The notes below the pieces were generated by a model, which did not search any database, had not been told where the DNA came from, and worked only from the letters and a program-made list of their open reading frames with translations. 64,000 nt of DNA from positions 62,001 through 126,000 of the forward strand of contig JAGWTU010000013.1 of NCBI GenBank assembly GCA_028868825.1, written 5' to 3'. Below, in pieces: positions 50,065 to 59,559 of the stretch; the stretch's first letter is position 1; each line of letters opens with the position of its first letter. This DNA comes from Burkholderiales bacterium. GTDB taxonomy: Bacteria; Pseudomonadota; Gammaproteobacteria; Burkholderiales; Burkholderiaceae_C. The translations under genes were made by a program, and so were the position numbers.

Positions 50065-50826
50065 CTATTGGCGCACCGGAATGCCGTAGCGCGCCATCAG
50101 CGCCTTCGCCTGGCCGACCGTGAACTCACCGTAATGGAAGATGCTGGCGGCGAGCACGGCGTCGGCGCCGCCTATGCGGATGCCGTCGGCCAGATGGTCG
50201 AGCGCGCCGACGCCGCCCGAGGCGATCACCGGCACCGTCACGGCGTCGCTGACGGCGCGCGTCAGCGGCAGGTCGAAGCCGCTTTTCGTGCCGTCGCGGT
50301 CCATGCTCGTGAGCAGGATCTCGCCGGCGCCGTATTCGACCATCTGCCGCGCCCACGCCACGGCATCGAGCCCGGTGTTGTGGCGCCCGCCATGGGTGTA
50401 GACGTCCCAGCCGCTGCCGTCGCCGCGGCGCTTGGCGTCGATGGCGACGACGATGCACTGCGAGCCGTACTTGTCCGAGGCCTCGCGGATGACTTCGGGC
50501 CGCGCGACGGCGGCCGAATTGAAGCTGACCTTGTCGGCGCCGGCGTTGAGCAGCCGCCGCACGTCGGCCACCGCGCGCACGCCGCCGCCCACCGTCAGCG
50601 GGATGAAGACCTGCGAGGCGACGGCCTCGATGATCGGCAGGATGAGGTCGCGGCCGTCGCTGGTGGCCGTGATGTCGAGGAAGGTCAGCTCGTCGGCGCC
50701 CTGCTCGTTGTAGCGCGCCGCGATCTCGACCGGGTCGCCGGCGTCGCGCAGTTCGACGAAATTGACGCCCTTGACGACGCGGCCGCCGGTGACGTCGAGG
50801 CAGGGGATGATGCGCTTAGCGAGCAT
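50065..50826 (-). CDS. hisF: Imidazole glycerol phosphate synthase, cyclase subunit
   Basis: This 253-residue TIM barrel takes ammonia from HisH and turns PRFAR into IGP and AICAR. The two catalytic aspartates lie in [14 protein letters not shown] and [26 protein letters not shown] and [14 protein letters not shown] are family text. It is the last his gene on this strand in the window, 28 bases after hisA. Confidence 0.97.
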   Translation of the reverse strand: MLAKRIIPCLDVTGGRVVKGVNFVELRDAGDPVEIAARYNEQGADELTFLDITATSDGRDLILPIIEAVASQVFIPLTVGGGVRAVADVRRLLNAGADKVSFNSAAVARPEVIREASDKYGSQCIVVAIDAKRRGDGSGWDVYTHGGRHNTGLDAVAWARQMVEYGAGEILLTSMDRDGTKSGFDLPLTRAVSDAVTVPVIASGGVGALDHLADGIRIGGADAVLAASIFHYGEFTVGQAKALMARYGIPVRQ

Positions 50827-50854
50827 CAGGCTCGCCCATGTGATGAGCCAACAT

Positions 50855-51601
50855 CTAGGCGGCCGCGCCCAGCTCGTCGGCCCGGATCTGCGCCGCCGTG
50901 AAGTCGAGCGCGCCGGTGTAGATCGAGCGGCCGCAGATCACGCCCTCGATGCCCTCGGACTCGACGGCGCACAGCCGCTCGATGTCGGCCAGGTCCGACA
51001 GCCCGCCCGAGGCAATGACGGGGATCGTCAGCGCCCGCGCGAGCCGCACCGTGGCGTCGATGTTGATGCCCGAGAGCATGCCGTCGCGGCCGATGTCGGT
51101 GTAGATCACGCCCTCGACGCCGTAGTCCTCGAACTTCTTCGCCAGGTCGACGACCTCGTGCCCGGTCAGCTTGCTCCAGCCGTCGGTGGCGACCTTGCCG
51201 TCCTTGGCGTCGAGGCCGACGATGACATGGCCGCCGAAGGCGCTGCAGGCGTCCTTCAGGAAGCCGGGGCTCTTCACCGCGGCGGTGCCGATGATGACGT
51301 AGCTCAGGCCGTCGTCGAGGTAACGCTCGATGGTGTCGAGGTCGCGCAGGCCGCCGCCGAGCTGCACCGGGATCCGGTCGCCGACGACGCGCAGGATGGC
51401 CTTCACGGCACCCTCGTTGACCGGCTTGCCAGCGAAGGCGCCGTTGAGGTCGACGAGGTGCAGGCGTCGCGCGCCGGCGTCGAGCCAGCGCTGGGCCATC
51501 GCCGCCGGGTCCTCGCTGAAAGTGGTCGAGGCGTTCATGTCGCCCTGTTGCAGGCGGACGCAATGGCCGTCCTTGAGGTCTATGGCCGGTATCAGCAGCA
51601 T
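50855..51601 (-). CDS. hisA: ProFAR isomerase (HisA)
   Basis: This 248-residue TIM barrel isomerises ProFAR to PRFAR. Sequence landmarks are [20 protein letters not shown] (catalytic Asp), [28 protein letters not shown] and [15 protein letters not shown] at 51601. It lies between hisH (73 bases upstream) and hisF. Confidence 0.97.
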   Translation of the reverse strand: MLLIPAIDLKDGHCVRLQQGDMNASTTFSEDPAAMAQRWLDAGARRLHLVDLNGAFAGKPVNEGAVKAILRVVGDRIPVQLGGGLRDLDTIERYLDDGLSYVIIGTAAVKSPGFLKDACSAFGGHVIVGLDAKDGKVATDGWSKLTGHEVVDLAKKFEDYGVEGVIYTDIGRDGMLSGINIDATVRLARALTIPVIASGGLSDLADIERLCAVESEGIEGVICGRSIYTGALDFTAAQIRADELGAAA

Positions 51602-51674
51602 GGCTCGTCTGGAGCTTGGTGGAGGGATTCGGGGGGCGGAGGCGGGCAGGAAGGCGGGACAACGGCGGAGCGGG

Positions 51675-52319
51675 TCAGGGCTTCCAGTGCAGGAAATTGC
51701 GGTACAGGGCCAGGCCGAGTTCGGCGCTTTTCTCGGGGTGGAACTGGGTCGCAAAAATGTTATCGCGCGTGACGGCGCAGGTAAAGCGCGAACCGTAGTC
51801 GGTTTCGCCCGCCACATGCGCCGGCTCGGCCGGGCAGGTGTAGTAGCTGTGCACGAAATAGAACCAGCTGCCGTCGGGAATGCCCGCCCACAGGGCATGC
51901 GGGTGCTGGTGCACCCGGTTCCAGCCCATCTGCGGCACCTTGTAGCGGCTGCCGTCGTCCTGCAGCCGGCCTTCGAGCCGGAAGCGACGCACCACGCCGG
52001 GGATCAGCGCCAGCCCGGCCGTGTCCTGCTCCTCGCTGTGGTCGAGCAGCATCTGCATGCCCACGCAAACGCCCAGCAGCGGCTTGTGGGCCGCCGCATG
52101 CAGCACGGCGGGGCGCATCCCCGAATCGGCGAGCTCGCGCATGCAGTCGCGGATGGCGCCCTGCCCGGGGAGCACGACGCGGTCGGCGCCCATCACCTCG
52201 GCCGCGTCGCGCGCGATGATCACGTCGACCCCGGTTCCTGCCGCGGCATGGATCACGGCCTGCGAGACCGAGCGCAGGTTGCCCATGCCGTAGTCGACGA
52301 CGGCGACGGTGCTGCTCAT
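51675..52319 (-). CDS. hisH: Imidazole glycerol phosphate synthase, glutamine amidotransferase subunit
   Basis: This 214-residue glutaminase feeds ammonia to HisF. The nucleophile cysteine is in [11 protein letters not shown], and the His-Glu pair in [11 protein letters not shown]. The N-terminus [14 protein letters not shown] is typical. It starts four bases after the hisB stop. Confidence 0.96.
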   Translation of the reverse strand: MSSTVAVVDYGMGNLRSVSQAVIHAAAGTGVDVIIARDAAEVMGADRVVLPGQGAIRDCMRELADSGMRPAVLHAAAHKPLLGVCVGMQMLLDHSEEQDTAGLALIPGVVRRFRLEGRLQDDGSRYKVPQMGWNRVHQHPHALWAGIPDGSWFYFVHSYYTCPAEPAHVAGETDYGSRFTCAVTRDNIFATQFHPEKSAELGLALYRNFLHWKP

Positions 52320-52323
52320 GTCT

Positions 52324-52914
52324 TTACAGCGAGCCCTTCGTCGACGGGATCACGCCGGCCGATCGCGGGTCGAGGGTCAGCGCCATGCGCAGCGCGCGCG
52401 CGAAGGCCTTGAAGATGGTCTCGCATTGGTGGTGCGCGTTGTCGCCCTTGAGATTGTCGATGTGCAGCGTGACCTGCGCGTGGTTGGCGAAGCCCTGGAA
52501 GAATTCGTAGGCGAGCTGGGTGTCGAAGCCGCCGATCATGCCGGACTTGAACTCCACCGCCATGTGCAGCCCCGGCCGGCCCGAGAAATCGACGACGACG
52601 CGCGACAGCGCCTCGTCCAGCGGCACATAGGCATGGCCGTAGCGCGCGATGCCCTTCTTGTCGCCGACGGCCTGGGCCACCGCCATCCCGAGCGTGATGC
52701 CGACATCCTCGACCGTGTGGTGGCCGTCGATGTGGAGGTCGCCGACGGCCTCGGCGCGCAGATCGATCAGGCCATGGCGGGCGATCTGGTCGAGCATGTG
52801 GTCGAAGAAGCCGATGCCGGTCGAGAGTTCGGCCTGCCCGCTGCCGTCGAGGTCGACGACGACGCGGATCTCGGTCTCCTTGGTCACGCGTTGGACATCG
52901 GCGGTGCGGTTCAT
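52324..52914 (-). CDS. hisB: Imidazoleglycerol-phosphate dehydratase
   Basis: This 196-residue manganese enzyme makes imidazole acetol phosphate. Metal-binding histidines and acids are seen in [27 protein letters not shown], and [22 protein letters not shown]. This is the single-function version without the phosphatase domain. It overlaps the hisC stop by four bases (ATGA). Confidence 0.97.
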   Translation of the reverse strand: MNRTADVQRVTKETEIRVVVDLDGSGQAELSTGIGFFDHMLDQIARHGLIDLRAEAVGDLHIDGHHTVEDVGITLGMAVAQAVGDKKGIARYGHAYVPLDEALSRVVVDFSGRPGLHMAVEFKSGMIGGFDTQLAYEFFQGFANHAQVTLHIDNLKGDNAHHQCETIFKAFARALRMALTLDPRSAGVIPSTKGSL

Positions 52915-53996
52915 AGGCTGGCTTTCAGCGCGGCGATCATGCGTTCATTCTCCTGCGGCGTGCCCACCGTCAGGCGCAGGCAGTTGGCCAGCAGCGGGTG
53001 CAGCGAGGCAACATTCTTCACCAGCACGCCGCGCGACTTCAGGCCTTCGAAGGCGCGCTTCGAATCGGGCACACGCACGAGGATCATGTTGGCTTCGCTC
53101 GGGTAGGGCCGCGCGCCGGGGATGCCGTGCAGCGCCGCCTGCAGCTTCTCGCGCTCGGCGCGCAGCAGCGCCGCCTGGCGCGCGTACTCGTCGGCGTGGT
53201 CGAGCGCGAACAGCGTCGCCTCGGCGTTGAGCACGCTGACGTTGTAGGGTGGGCGCACCTTGTCGACCTCGGCGATCAGCGCCGCGGCGCCGCAGAGGTA
53301 GCCCAGGCGCACGCCGGCGAGGCCGAATTTCGACAGCGTGCGCATCACCAGCACATGCGGGTGCGCCGCCAGCCGCGGCAGCCAGCTGCGCGACGAGAAC
53401 GGCTGGTAGGCCTCGTCGATGACGACGAAACCGCCCTGCTCGCCGACGGCGGCGACGATGCGCTCGACGATGGCGGCGTCGAACAGGTTCGCCGTCGGGT
53501 TGTTCGGGTAGGCGATATAGGTCAGCGCCGGGCGGTGGATGGCGATGGCCTCGAGCATCGCTGCCTCGTCGAGCTCGAAATCGGCCGTCAGCGGCACGCC
53601 GACGAATTCGAGCCGGCGCAGCCGCGCCGACATCTCGTACATCACGAAACCCGGCAGCGGCGCCAGCACCTTGGCGCCAGGCACATGGCAGGCGACCGAG
53701 AGCAGGTCGATCAGCTCGTCCGAGCCGTTGCCCAGCATCAGCCGGCAGCCGGCGGGCAGCTCGACGAAGCGCGACAGCGCGGCGACAACCTCGATGCTGG
53801 ACTGCACGGGATACCGGTTGATCGCCGCGCGGCCCAGGCGCTCGCCGAGTTCGCGCTGGAGCTCGGCCGGCAGCCGGAACGGGTTCTCCATCGCGTCGAG
53901 CTTGACGAGGCCGGTGCTGTCCTGGATCGCGTAGCCATGCATCGACGCCACATCCTGGCGGATGGTCTGCTGGATGCGTTGCGCGAGGGTCATCAT
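52911..53996 (-). CDS. hisC: Histidinol-phosphate aminotransferase
   Basis: This 361-residue PLP enzyme is fold type I. The cofactor lysine is in [16 protein letters not shown]. Upstream text [13 protein letters not shown] and VIDEAYQPF position the PLP-binding Asn and Asp. The ATG at 53996 overlaps the stop of the toxin gene vapC (ATGA), so hisC translation is coupled to the toxin gene. A second ATG lies one codon later. Confidence 0.96.
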   Translation of the reverse strand: MMTLAQRIQQTIRQDVASMHGYAIQDSTGLVKLDAMENPFRLPAELQRELGERLGRAAINRYPVQSSIEVVAALSRFVELPAGCRLMLGNGSDELIDLLSVACHVPGAKVLAPLPGFVMYEMSARLRRLEFVGVPLTADFELDEAAMLEAIAIHRPALTYIAYPNNPTANLFDAAIVERIVAAVGEQGGFVVIDEAYQPFSSRSWLPRLAAHPHVLVMRTLSKFGLAGVRLGYLCGAAALIAEVDKVRPPYNVSVLNAEATLFALDHADEYARQAALLRAEREKLQAALHGIPGARPYPSEANMILVRVPDSKRAFEGLKSRGVLVKNVASLHPLLANCLRLTVGTPQENERMIAALKASL

Positions 53997-54445
53997 GGGC
54001 GGGCCTCGGCGTCGAGCAGTTCGGGGCCGGTGATGAAGGGGTTGACGACGCGCAGCTTCTCGAATTGCTGGTCGTGTTGCAGTTCTTCGGTGAGCAGCCA
54101 CTCGCAGCCCATGTGCTGGGCGGCCGCGACCATCAGGGCATCCCAGTAGTTCAGGCGGTAGCGGCTTTCCACCGCCCAGGCGGTTTCGACCGTCGCCTGG
54201 TCGACGTGCCAGGGTTTCCAGAGCTGGTAGCGCCGCACTTCCGAACGTGCGTCTCCCGCCGAGATGGCACTCGAGAAACGCTTGCGGGCGTTGGCGTAGA
54301 ACTCGTGCAGCACCTGGCTGCTGATGCGGCCGCAGCGGCGCTGCCAGCAAGCGGTCAACCAGGCTTGCGCGCGCACCTGCTTGGCCTGGGCGCCATCGTC
54401 GAAAGCGTACAGGATCACATTCGTATCGACGAAGACGGCGCTCAT
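53993..54445 (-). CDS. vapC: PIN-domain ribonuclease toxin (VapC-type)
   Basis: This 150-residue protein has the PIN-domain acid set: Asp 7 in VFVDTNVILYAFD, Glu 48 in VLHEFYANA and Asp 102 in YWDALMVAAA, with a further acid (about 120-125) in LTEELQHD. VapC toxins cut RNA, usually initiator tRNA or rRNA. Its start overlaps the antitoxin stop (ATGA) and its stop overlaps the hisC start (ATGA). The whole pair is inserted between hisD and hisC and in the same direction. The target is not known. Confidence 0.9.
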   Translation of the reverse strand: MSAVFVDTNVILYAFDDGAQAKQVRAQAWLTACWQRRCGRISSQVLHEFYANARKRFSSAISAGDARSEVRRYQLWKPWHVDQATVETAWAVESRYRLNYWDALMVAAAQHMGCEWLLTEELQHDQQFEKLRVVNPFITGPELLDAEARP

Positions 54446-54681
54446 TTGCGCGCTTTGCTGCGGTCGTACATCTCGTCGTCGCTGAGGTACGGCCCGCTGG
54501 CCGCACCCCAGCTGCGGAATTCCAGCGCCTCGCGCATCGCGCGCTCATAGGCGTCGTCGTGGCGCATCTTCTCGGCCAGCATCTCGCCGACGAGACGCGA
54601 CACGCTGGTGTTGCGGCGCGCCGCTTCCATGCGCGCCCAGTCGGCGACGCTGTCTTCCATCGTGACGGTGACGTTCTTCAT
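54442..54681 (-). CDS. vapB: Antitoxin of the VapBC-type pair (ribbon-helix-helix)
   Basis: This 79-residue protein should neutralise VapC and bind its own operator. The N-terminal MKNVTVTMEDSVADWARMEAARRNTSVSRLVGEML has the strand-helix-helix pattern of ribbon-helix-helix antitoxins. The C-terminal part (FRSWGAASGPYLSDDEMYDRSKARK) would wrap the toxin. ATG at 54681; a longer frame from 54729 overlaps the operator. It overlaps vapC by four bases. Confidence 0.87.
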   Translation of the reverse strand: MKNVTVTMEDSVADWARMEAARRNTSVSRLVGEMLAEKMRHDDAYERAMREALEFRSWGAASGPYLSDDEMYDRSKARK

Positions 54682-54694
54682 GGTCGATGACGAA

Positions 54695-54739
54695 CACGAA
54701 ATCAGTGTTGCACGATTTTCGTGTTGCACGAACTTCGTG
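54695..54739 (-). promoter_or_regulatory. Three tandem 13-base palindromic operators of the toxin-antitoxin pair
   Basis: CACGAACTTCGTG (54727-54739), CACGATTTTCGTG (54711-54723) and the weaker CACGAAATCAGTG (54695-54707) repeat with an exact 16-base period, separated by TTG. The first two are perfect dyads. Helix-spaced sites of this kind suit cooperative binding of ribbon-helix-helix dimers. They fill the gap between the hisD stop and vapB. Confidence 0.85.
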
Positions 54740-54743
54740 TCAA
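54715..54743 (-). promoter_or_regulatory. Internal sigma-70 promoter of vapBC and hisCBHAF
   Basis: On the minus strand TTGACA (54738-54743), a perfect -35 box, lies 17 bases before GAAAAT (54715-54720). The TGA inside TTGACA is the hisD stop codon. Two operators cover the spacer and the -10 box, so the antitoxin should repress it. RNA from here would go on into hisC and the later his genes. Confidence 0.7.
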
Positions 54744-56053
54744 CCCTTCAAACGCAGTTCGGCCGCCCGCGCATGGGCCTGCAGGCCTTCGCCGTAGGCC
54801 AGCTCGGCTGCTATCGGGCCCAGCGTCTGCGCACCGGCGGCGCTGACCTCGATCAGGCTGCTGCGCTTGACGAAGTCGTAGACGCCCAGCGGCGACGAGA
54901 AGCGCGCCGTGCCCGAGGTCGGCAGCACATGGTTCGGTCCGGCGCAGTAGTCGCCCAGGCTTTCGCTGGTGTAGGCACCGAGGAAGATCGCGCCGGCATG
55001 GCGCAGCAGCGGCTCCCAGCGCCGCGGCTGCCCGGAGCTGATTTCCAGATGCTCGGGGGCGACACGGTTGCTGATCACGCAGGCCTCTTCCATCGAGCGC
55101 GTCAGGATCAGCGCGCCGCGCCCTTCGAGCGAGGCGCGGATGACGTCGCGCCGCGGCATGTCGGGGAGCAGGCGGTCGATCGCCGCCTGCACGGCGAAGA
55201 GGTAGTCGGCGTCGGGGCACAGCAGGATGCTCTGCGCCAGTTCGTCGTGCTCGGCCTGGCTGAAGAGGTCCATCGCGACCCAGTCGGCCGGCGTGCTGCC
55301 ATCGGCGAGCACGAGGATCTCGCTCGGGCCGGCAATCATGTCGATGCCGACCTGGCCGAAGACGCGGCGCTTGGCGCTGGCAACATAGGCGTTGCCCGGG
55401 CCCGTGATCTTGTCGACGCGCGGGATCGTCGCCGTGCCGTAGGCCAGCGCCGCCACCGCCTGCGCGCCGCCGACGGTGAAGACGCGGTGCACGCCGGCAG
55501 CTGCCGCGGCAGCGAGCACGAGCAGGTTCTTCTCGCCCTTGGGCGTCGGCACGACCATCACGATCTCGGGCACGCCGGCGACATGGGCCGGGATCGCGCT
55601 CATCAGCACGCTGCTCGGGTAGGCGGCCTTGCCGCCGGGGACGTAGATGCCGACGCGGTCCAACGGCGTCACCTTCTGGCCCAGCTGCGAACCGTCGGCG
55701 TCGACGTATTCCCAGCTGCGGCAGCAGGCGTCGCGCTGGCGCTCGTGGTAGCTGCGCACGCGGTCGGCGGCGGCGAGCAGCGCGGCGCGCTGCGCCGGCG
55801 TGATGGCGTCGAGCGCGGCGGCGAGCTCGGCGGCGCCGATCTCGAGCGCCGCGGCCGACGCGACGGTGACGCCGTCGAAGCGCGCCGTCAGTTCGAGCAG
55901 CGCGGCGTCGCCGCGGCGGCGCACGTCGTCGATGATCTCGGCGACACGGGTCTCGATCGCCGCATCGGTCTCGGCCGACCAATGCTTCAGGCGTTCGAAA
56001 TCGGCCTCGAACGAGGCGTCGGCGGTGCTCAGATGGCGGATCGCGACGCTCAT
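54740..56053 (-). CDS. hisD: Histidinol dehydrogenase
   Basis: This 437-residue zinc enzyme oxidises L-histidinol to histidine in two NAD-dependent steps. Landmarks are [51 protein letters not shown], zinc/catalytic [11 protein letters not shown] and VAPEHLEI (Glu-His pair). Its stop codon lies within the -35 box of the toxin-antitoxin promoter. The start overlaps the hisG stop (ATGA). Confidence 0.97.
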   Translation of the reverse strand: MSVAIRHLSTADASFEADFERLKHWSAETDAAIETRVAEIIDDVRRRGDAALLELTARFDGVTVASAAALEIGAAELAAALDAITPAQRAALLAAADRVRSYHERQRDACCRSWEYVDADGSQLGQKVTPLDRVGIYVPGGKAAYPSSVLMSAIPAHVAGVPEIVMVVPTPKGEKNLLVLAAAAAAGVHRVFTVGGAQAVAALAYGTATIPRVDKITGPGNAYVASAKRRVFGQVGIDMIAGPSEILVLADGSTPADWVAMDLFSQAEHDELAQSILLCPDADYLFAVQAAIDRLLPDMPRRDVIRASLEGRGALILTRSMEEACVISNRVAPEHLEISSGQPRRWEPLLRHAGAIFLGAYTSESLGDYCAGPNHVLPTSGTARFSSPLGVYDFVKRSSLIEVSAAGAQTLGPIAAELAYGEGLQAHARAAELRLKG

Positions 56054-56694
56054 GATCCCTCCCGCCCCACGGCAGCCTCGAAGGCATCGATCAGCGAGCG
56101 CAGCGCCACGCGCTTGATCTTCAGCGCCGCCGGATTGACGACCAGGCGCGACGAGATGTCCATGATCTTCTCGACCTCGACGAGGTGGTTGGCCTTCAGC
56201 GTGCTGCCGGTCGAGACGAGGTCGACGATGGCGTCGGCGAGTCCGGTCAGCGGCGCCAGCTCCATCGAGCCGTAGAGCTTGATCAGGTCGACATGCACGC
56301 CCTTGGACGCGAAATGCTGGCGCGCCTGGTTCGTGTATTTGGTGGCGACGCGGATGCGCGAGCCCTGGCGCACGGCGGCGGCATAGTCGAAATCGGCGCG
56401 CACGGCCACACTCATGCGGCAGCGCGCGATCTTCAGGTCGAGCGGGCGGTAGAGGCCGTCGCCATGCTCGAGCAGCACGTCGAGGCCGGCAACGCCGAGG
56501 TCGGCGCCGCCATGCTCGACATAGGTCGGCACGTCGGTGGCGCGCACGAGAACGACGCGCAGGTCGGGCCGGCTGGTGCCGATGATGAGCTTGCGGCTCT
56601 TTTCCGGGTCTTCGAGGACCTCGATGCCGGCGGCGCGCAACAGCGGCAGCGAGTCGTCGAAGATGCGGCCCTTGGACAATGCGAGCGTGATCAT
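56050..56694 (-). CDS. hisG: ATP phosphoribosyltransferase, short form
   Basis: This 214-residue enzyme starts histidine synthesis by joining ATP and PRPP. Family text is [32 protein letters not shown], and [20 protein letters not shown] (PRPP loop). The short form lacks the C-terminal regulatory domain and needs a HisZ partner, which is not in this window. ATG at 56694 is chosen, 79 bases after bolA. Confidence 0.96.
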   Translation of the reverse strand: MITLALSKGRIFDDSLPLLRAAGIEVLEDPEKSRKLIIGTSRPDLRVVLVRATDVPTYVEHGGADLGVAGLDVLLEHGDGLYRPLDLKIARCRMSVAVRADFDYAAAVRQGSRIRVATKYTNQARQHFASKGVHVDLIKLYGSMELAPLTGLADAIVDLVSTGSTLKANHLVEVEKIMDISSRLVVNPAALKIKRVALRSLIDAFEAAVGREGS

Positions 56695-56773
56695 GGCGGG
56701 GTTCCGCGATGCGCGGGGCAGGACCGGGGCTCGGAATGCGCCGCGGCCCCCGCGGCGCACCGCCAGGGGTCTG

Positions 56774-57043
56774 TCAGGGGTGGTGCGGCTGCGCCGACGA
56801 GACTTCGGCGGCGTATTCGGCGGGGGTGAGCGTCTTCATCGAAAGCGCGTGAATCTGCTCGCGCATTCTATCGCCCAGCGCCGCGTAGACCCGCTGGTGG
56901 CGGCGCACGCGCGGCAGCCCGGCGAATTCGGCCGAGACGATGGTGGCGAAGAAATGGCGCCCGTCGCCTTCGACGTCGATGCGCTCGCAGGGCAGCCCGG
57001 CGGTGATGAACTCGCGCAGCTGTTCGGGGGTGGGATCGCTCAT
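56774..57043 (-). CDS. BolA/IbaG family protein
   Basis: This 89-residue protein carries BolA-family landmarks [42 protein letters not shown] and [19 protein letters not shown] text. BolA/IbaG proteins pair with monothiol glutaredoxins in Fe-S handling. In related bacteria a murA gene usually follows between this gene and hisG; here only 79 bases separate them. It is downstream of the ABC-2 transporter genes. Confidence 0.92.
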   Translation of the reverse strand: MSDPTPEQLREFITAGLPCERIDVEGDGRHFFATIVSAEFAGLPRVRRHQRVYAALGDRMREQIHALSMKTLTPAEYAAEVSSAQPHHP

Positions 57044-57075
57044 GGCATGGATTGTCGCGCGGAACGGCCGCCGAC

Positions 57076-57837
57076 TCAGCTGCGCAACTTATAGCCCGTC
57101 GAGAGCAGGCGCAAGGCCAGCGCCGCGACGACGACATAGCTCGCACCGACCACCGCCAGGCTGATCCAGGGATCGACATCGCCGACACCGAAAAAGCCGG
57201 TGCGGAAGCCGTCGATCATGTAGAAGAACGGGTTCAGGTGGCTCGCCGTCTTCCAGACGTCGGGGAGCGAATGCACCGAATAGAACACGCCCGAGAGGAA
57301 CGTCATCGGCATGATGATGAAGTTCTGGAAGGCCGCCATCTGGTCGAACTTGTCGGCCCACAGCCCGGCGACGAGCCCGAGCGAGCCCAGCATCGCCGCG
57401 CCGAGCAGCGCGAAGGCGATGATCCAACCCGGCTGCGCCAGGTGCAGCGGCGCGTACCAGAGGGTGACGATCAGCACGCCGAGCCCGACGACCAGGCCGC
57501 GCACCATCGCCGCGCCGACATAGGCGCCGTACCAGGCCCAATGCGACAGCGGCGTGACGAGCAGGAACACGAGGTTGCCGGTGATCTTGCTCTGCACGAG
57601 CGAGCTGCTGCTGTTGGCGAAGGCGTTCTGCAGCACGCTCATCATCACGAGTCCGGGGACCAGGAAGCTCGTGTAGCCGACGCCGGGCAGCGGCTGCGCC
57701 CGCTGGTCGAGCACATGGCCGAAGATGATCAGGTACATCACCGAGGTCAGCACCGGCGCGGCGATGGTCTGGAAGGCGACCTTCCAGAAGCGCAGCACCT
57801 CCTTGCGGAACAGCGTCGAGGCGCCCTCCATCGTCAT
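57076..57837 (-). CDS. ABC-2 type transporter permease
   Basis: This 253-residue inner-membrane protein has six helices and the ABC-2 signature: LFRKEVLRFWKVAFQTIAAPVLTSVMYLIIFG at the start, GVFYSVHSLPDVWKTASHLNPFFYMIDGFRTGFFG near the end. Its start overlaps the ATPase stop (ATGA). It probably exports a lipid, polysaccharide or drug; the substrate is not known. This pair next to bolA and hisG is typical of the group. Confidence 0.92.
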   Translation of the reverse strand: MTMEGASTLFRKEVLRFWKVAFQTIAAPVLTSVMYLIIFGHVLDQRAQPLPGVGYTSFLVPGLVMMSVLQNAFANSSSSLVQSKITGNLVFLLVTPLSHWAWYGAYVGAAMVRGLVVGLGVLIVTLWYAPLHLAQPGWIIAFALLGAAMLGSLGLVAGLWADKFDQMAAFQNFIIMPMTFLSGVFYSVHSLPDVWKTASHLNPFFYMIDGFRTGFFGVGDVDPWISLAVVGASYVVVAALALRLLSTGYKLRS

Positions 57838-58772
57838 GCCGCCACCTCGGCGCCTTCGCCCATGATCTCCAGGAACACGTCCTCGAGGTCGGCACGGCCG
57901 ATCTCCAGATCCTCGACCTTGACGCCCGAGCCGCGCAGCGTCGCCAGCATCGTCTCGACCTCGGCCGCGTCGTGCGCCTTGACCTGGACGATGCGCCCGG
58001 TGACGCGCGCCGCGGCGGCGACCGCCGGCGGCAGCTCGCCATCGGTCTTGAAGCGCAGCATCGTGCTCGCGCGCCCGGCCAGCAGCGCCGAGGTGCGGTC
58101 GAGCGCGACGACGCGGCCCTGCTTGAGCATCGCGATGCGCCCGCACAGCGCTTCGGCCTCCTCGAGGTAATGCGTCGTCAGCAGCACCGTGTGGCCCTCG
58201 CGGTTCAGCCGCGAGATGAAATGCCACAGCGTCTGGCGCAGCTCGACATCGACGCCGGCCGTCGGCTCGTCGAGCACGATCACCGGCGGCCGGTGCACGA
58301 GCGCCTGCGCGACGAGGACGCGCCGCTTCATGCCGCCCGAGAGCTGGCGCATGTTCGATCCGGCCTTGTCGGCGAGGCCGAGCGCGGCCAGCAGCTCGTC
58401 GATCCAGGCCTCGTTGTCGCGCACGCCGAAGTAGCCGCTCTGGATGCGCAGCGTCTCGCGCACGCTGAAGAACGGGTCGAACACGAGTTCCTGCGGCACG
58501 ATGCCCAGCGCCTTGCGCGCCGCCGCGTAGTCGGTGACGACATCGTGGCCCATCACCGTGACATGGCCCGAACTGGCCTTCGCCAGCCCGGCGAGCACCG
58601 AGATCAGGGTCGTCTTGCCGGCGCCGTTGGGACCGAGCAGGCCGAAGAACTCGCCCTGCTGGATTTCGAAATCGACCCTGTCCAGCGCCTGCAGCGCGCC
58701 GCGCGGCCCCTGGAAGATCTTGCTGACATGGTCGAAGCGGATGGCGACGGGTGGGCTGGGGGGCTGGGGCAT
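57834..58772 (-). CDS. ABC-2 type transporter ATP-binding protein
   Basis: This 312-residue ATPase has Walker A GPNGAGKTT, signature LSGGMKRRVLVAQAL, Walker B VIVLDEPTAGVD and the switch histidine in TTHYLEEAEAL. A C-terminal domain of about 80 residues follows, with LEDVFLEIMGEGAEV at the end. I chose the ATG at 58772; a GTG at 58793 would add seven residues. A TACAAT box sits about 14 bases upstream, so the leader is short. It is divergent from the TetR gene. Confidence 0.93.
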   Translation of the reverse strand: MPQPPSPPVAIRFDHVSKIFQGPRGALQALDRVDFEIQQGEFFGLLGPNGAGKTTLISVLAGLAKASSGHVTVMGHDVVTDYAAARKALGIVPQELVFDPFFSVRETLRIQSGYFGVRDNEAWIDELLAALGLADKAGSNMRQLSGGMKRRVLVAQALVHRPPVIVLDEPTAGVDVELRQTLWHFISRLNREGHTVLLTTHYLEEAEALCGRIAMLKQGRVVALDRTSALLAGRASTMLRFKTDGELPPAVAAAARVTGRIVQVKAHDAAEVETMLATLRGSGVKVEDLEIGRADLEDVFLEIMGEGAEVAA

Positions 58773-58829
58773 GGAGCGCGGGATTGTAGGCACGTGGCGG
58801 CGCGGCCGCCGATGTCAGAATCGCCCTCG

Positions 58830-59492
58830 ATGGCCAAGCCCTCCGCCAAGCCCCGCCGCACCGCCGAGCGCATCCTCGAGGTCACGCTCGAGTTGTTCAA
58901 CCGGCATGGCGAGCCCAATGTCAGCACGACGCTGATCTCGGCCGAGCTGTCGATCAGCCCCGGCAACCTCTACTACCACTACCCGGCAAAGGACGAGCTG
59001 ATCAATGCGCTCGTCGAGCGCTACGAGCGTGCGCTCGGCGAGATCCTGCCGGCGGCGGAATCGGCGCGCCACGTCGAGGACGCCTGGCTGTGGCTGCACA
59101 TGCTGTTCGAGCTCGTCTGGGACTACCGCTTCCTCTACCGCGACCTCAACGACCTGCTGAGCAAGAACCGCAAGCTCGAGACCCGCTTCCAGGCCGTGAT
59201 GCGCGCCAAGGAGCGCGCGATGCATGTGCTGCTCGACGGCCTGGCGCGCGGCGGCGCGATCCGGCTCGGCGGCGCGGAGACGGCGGCGGTGGCCTCGACG
59301 ATGGTCGTCGTGCTGACCTACTGGCTGAGCTACGAATACGTGCGCGACCCGCGCCACGCGCTCGAGCCCGAGTTCGCCGCCGCGGCGCTGGGCCGCGGCG
59401 CCTACCATGCGCTGGCGCTGCTGATCGCGCATCTCGACGCCGCCTCGCGCGAGCACCTGCAGACGCTGGCCGCCGCCTACCTCGCCTCCTGA
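58830..59492 (+). CDS. TetR-family transcriptional regulator
   Basis: This 220-residue regulator has the N-terminal TetR helix-turn-helix (RILEVTLELFNRHGEPNVSTTLISAELSISPGNLYYHYPAKDELINALV) and a helical ligand/dimer domain. A CAGAAT nine bases before the ATG at 58830 may be a -10 box giving a leaderless mRNA; an ATG at 58812 would add six residues. It is divergent from the ABC-2 exporter with only 57 bases between the ATGs, so it likely regulates that transporter. The ligand is unknown. Confidence 0.88.
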   Translation: MAKPSAKPRRTAERILEVTLELFNRHGEPNVSTTLISAELSISPGNLYYHYPAKDELINALVERYERALGEILPAAESARHVEDAWLWLHMLFELVWDYRFLYRDLNDLLSKNRKLETRFQAVMRAKERAMHVLLDGLARGGAIRLGGAETAAVASTMVVVLTYWLSYEYVRDPRHALEPEFAAAALGRGAYHALALLIAHLDAASREHLQTLAAAYLAS

Positions 59493-59559
59493 CGGATAGC
59501 CGGGCGCGGGCGCGGGTGCACAATCGCCCCCCTCTCGAAGACTTGCAGGACGACCGCCC

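Noticed and set aside
53993-54681. The toxin-antitoxin pair as part of a mobile element
   Set aside because: No transposase, flanking inverted repeats or target duplications; the junctions overlap neighbouring genes cleanly.
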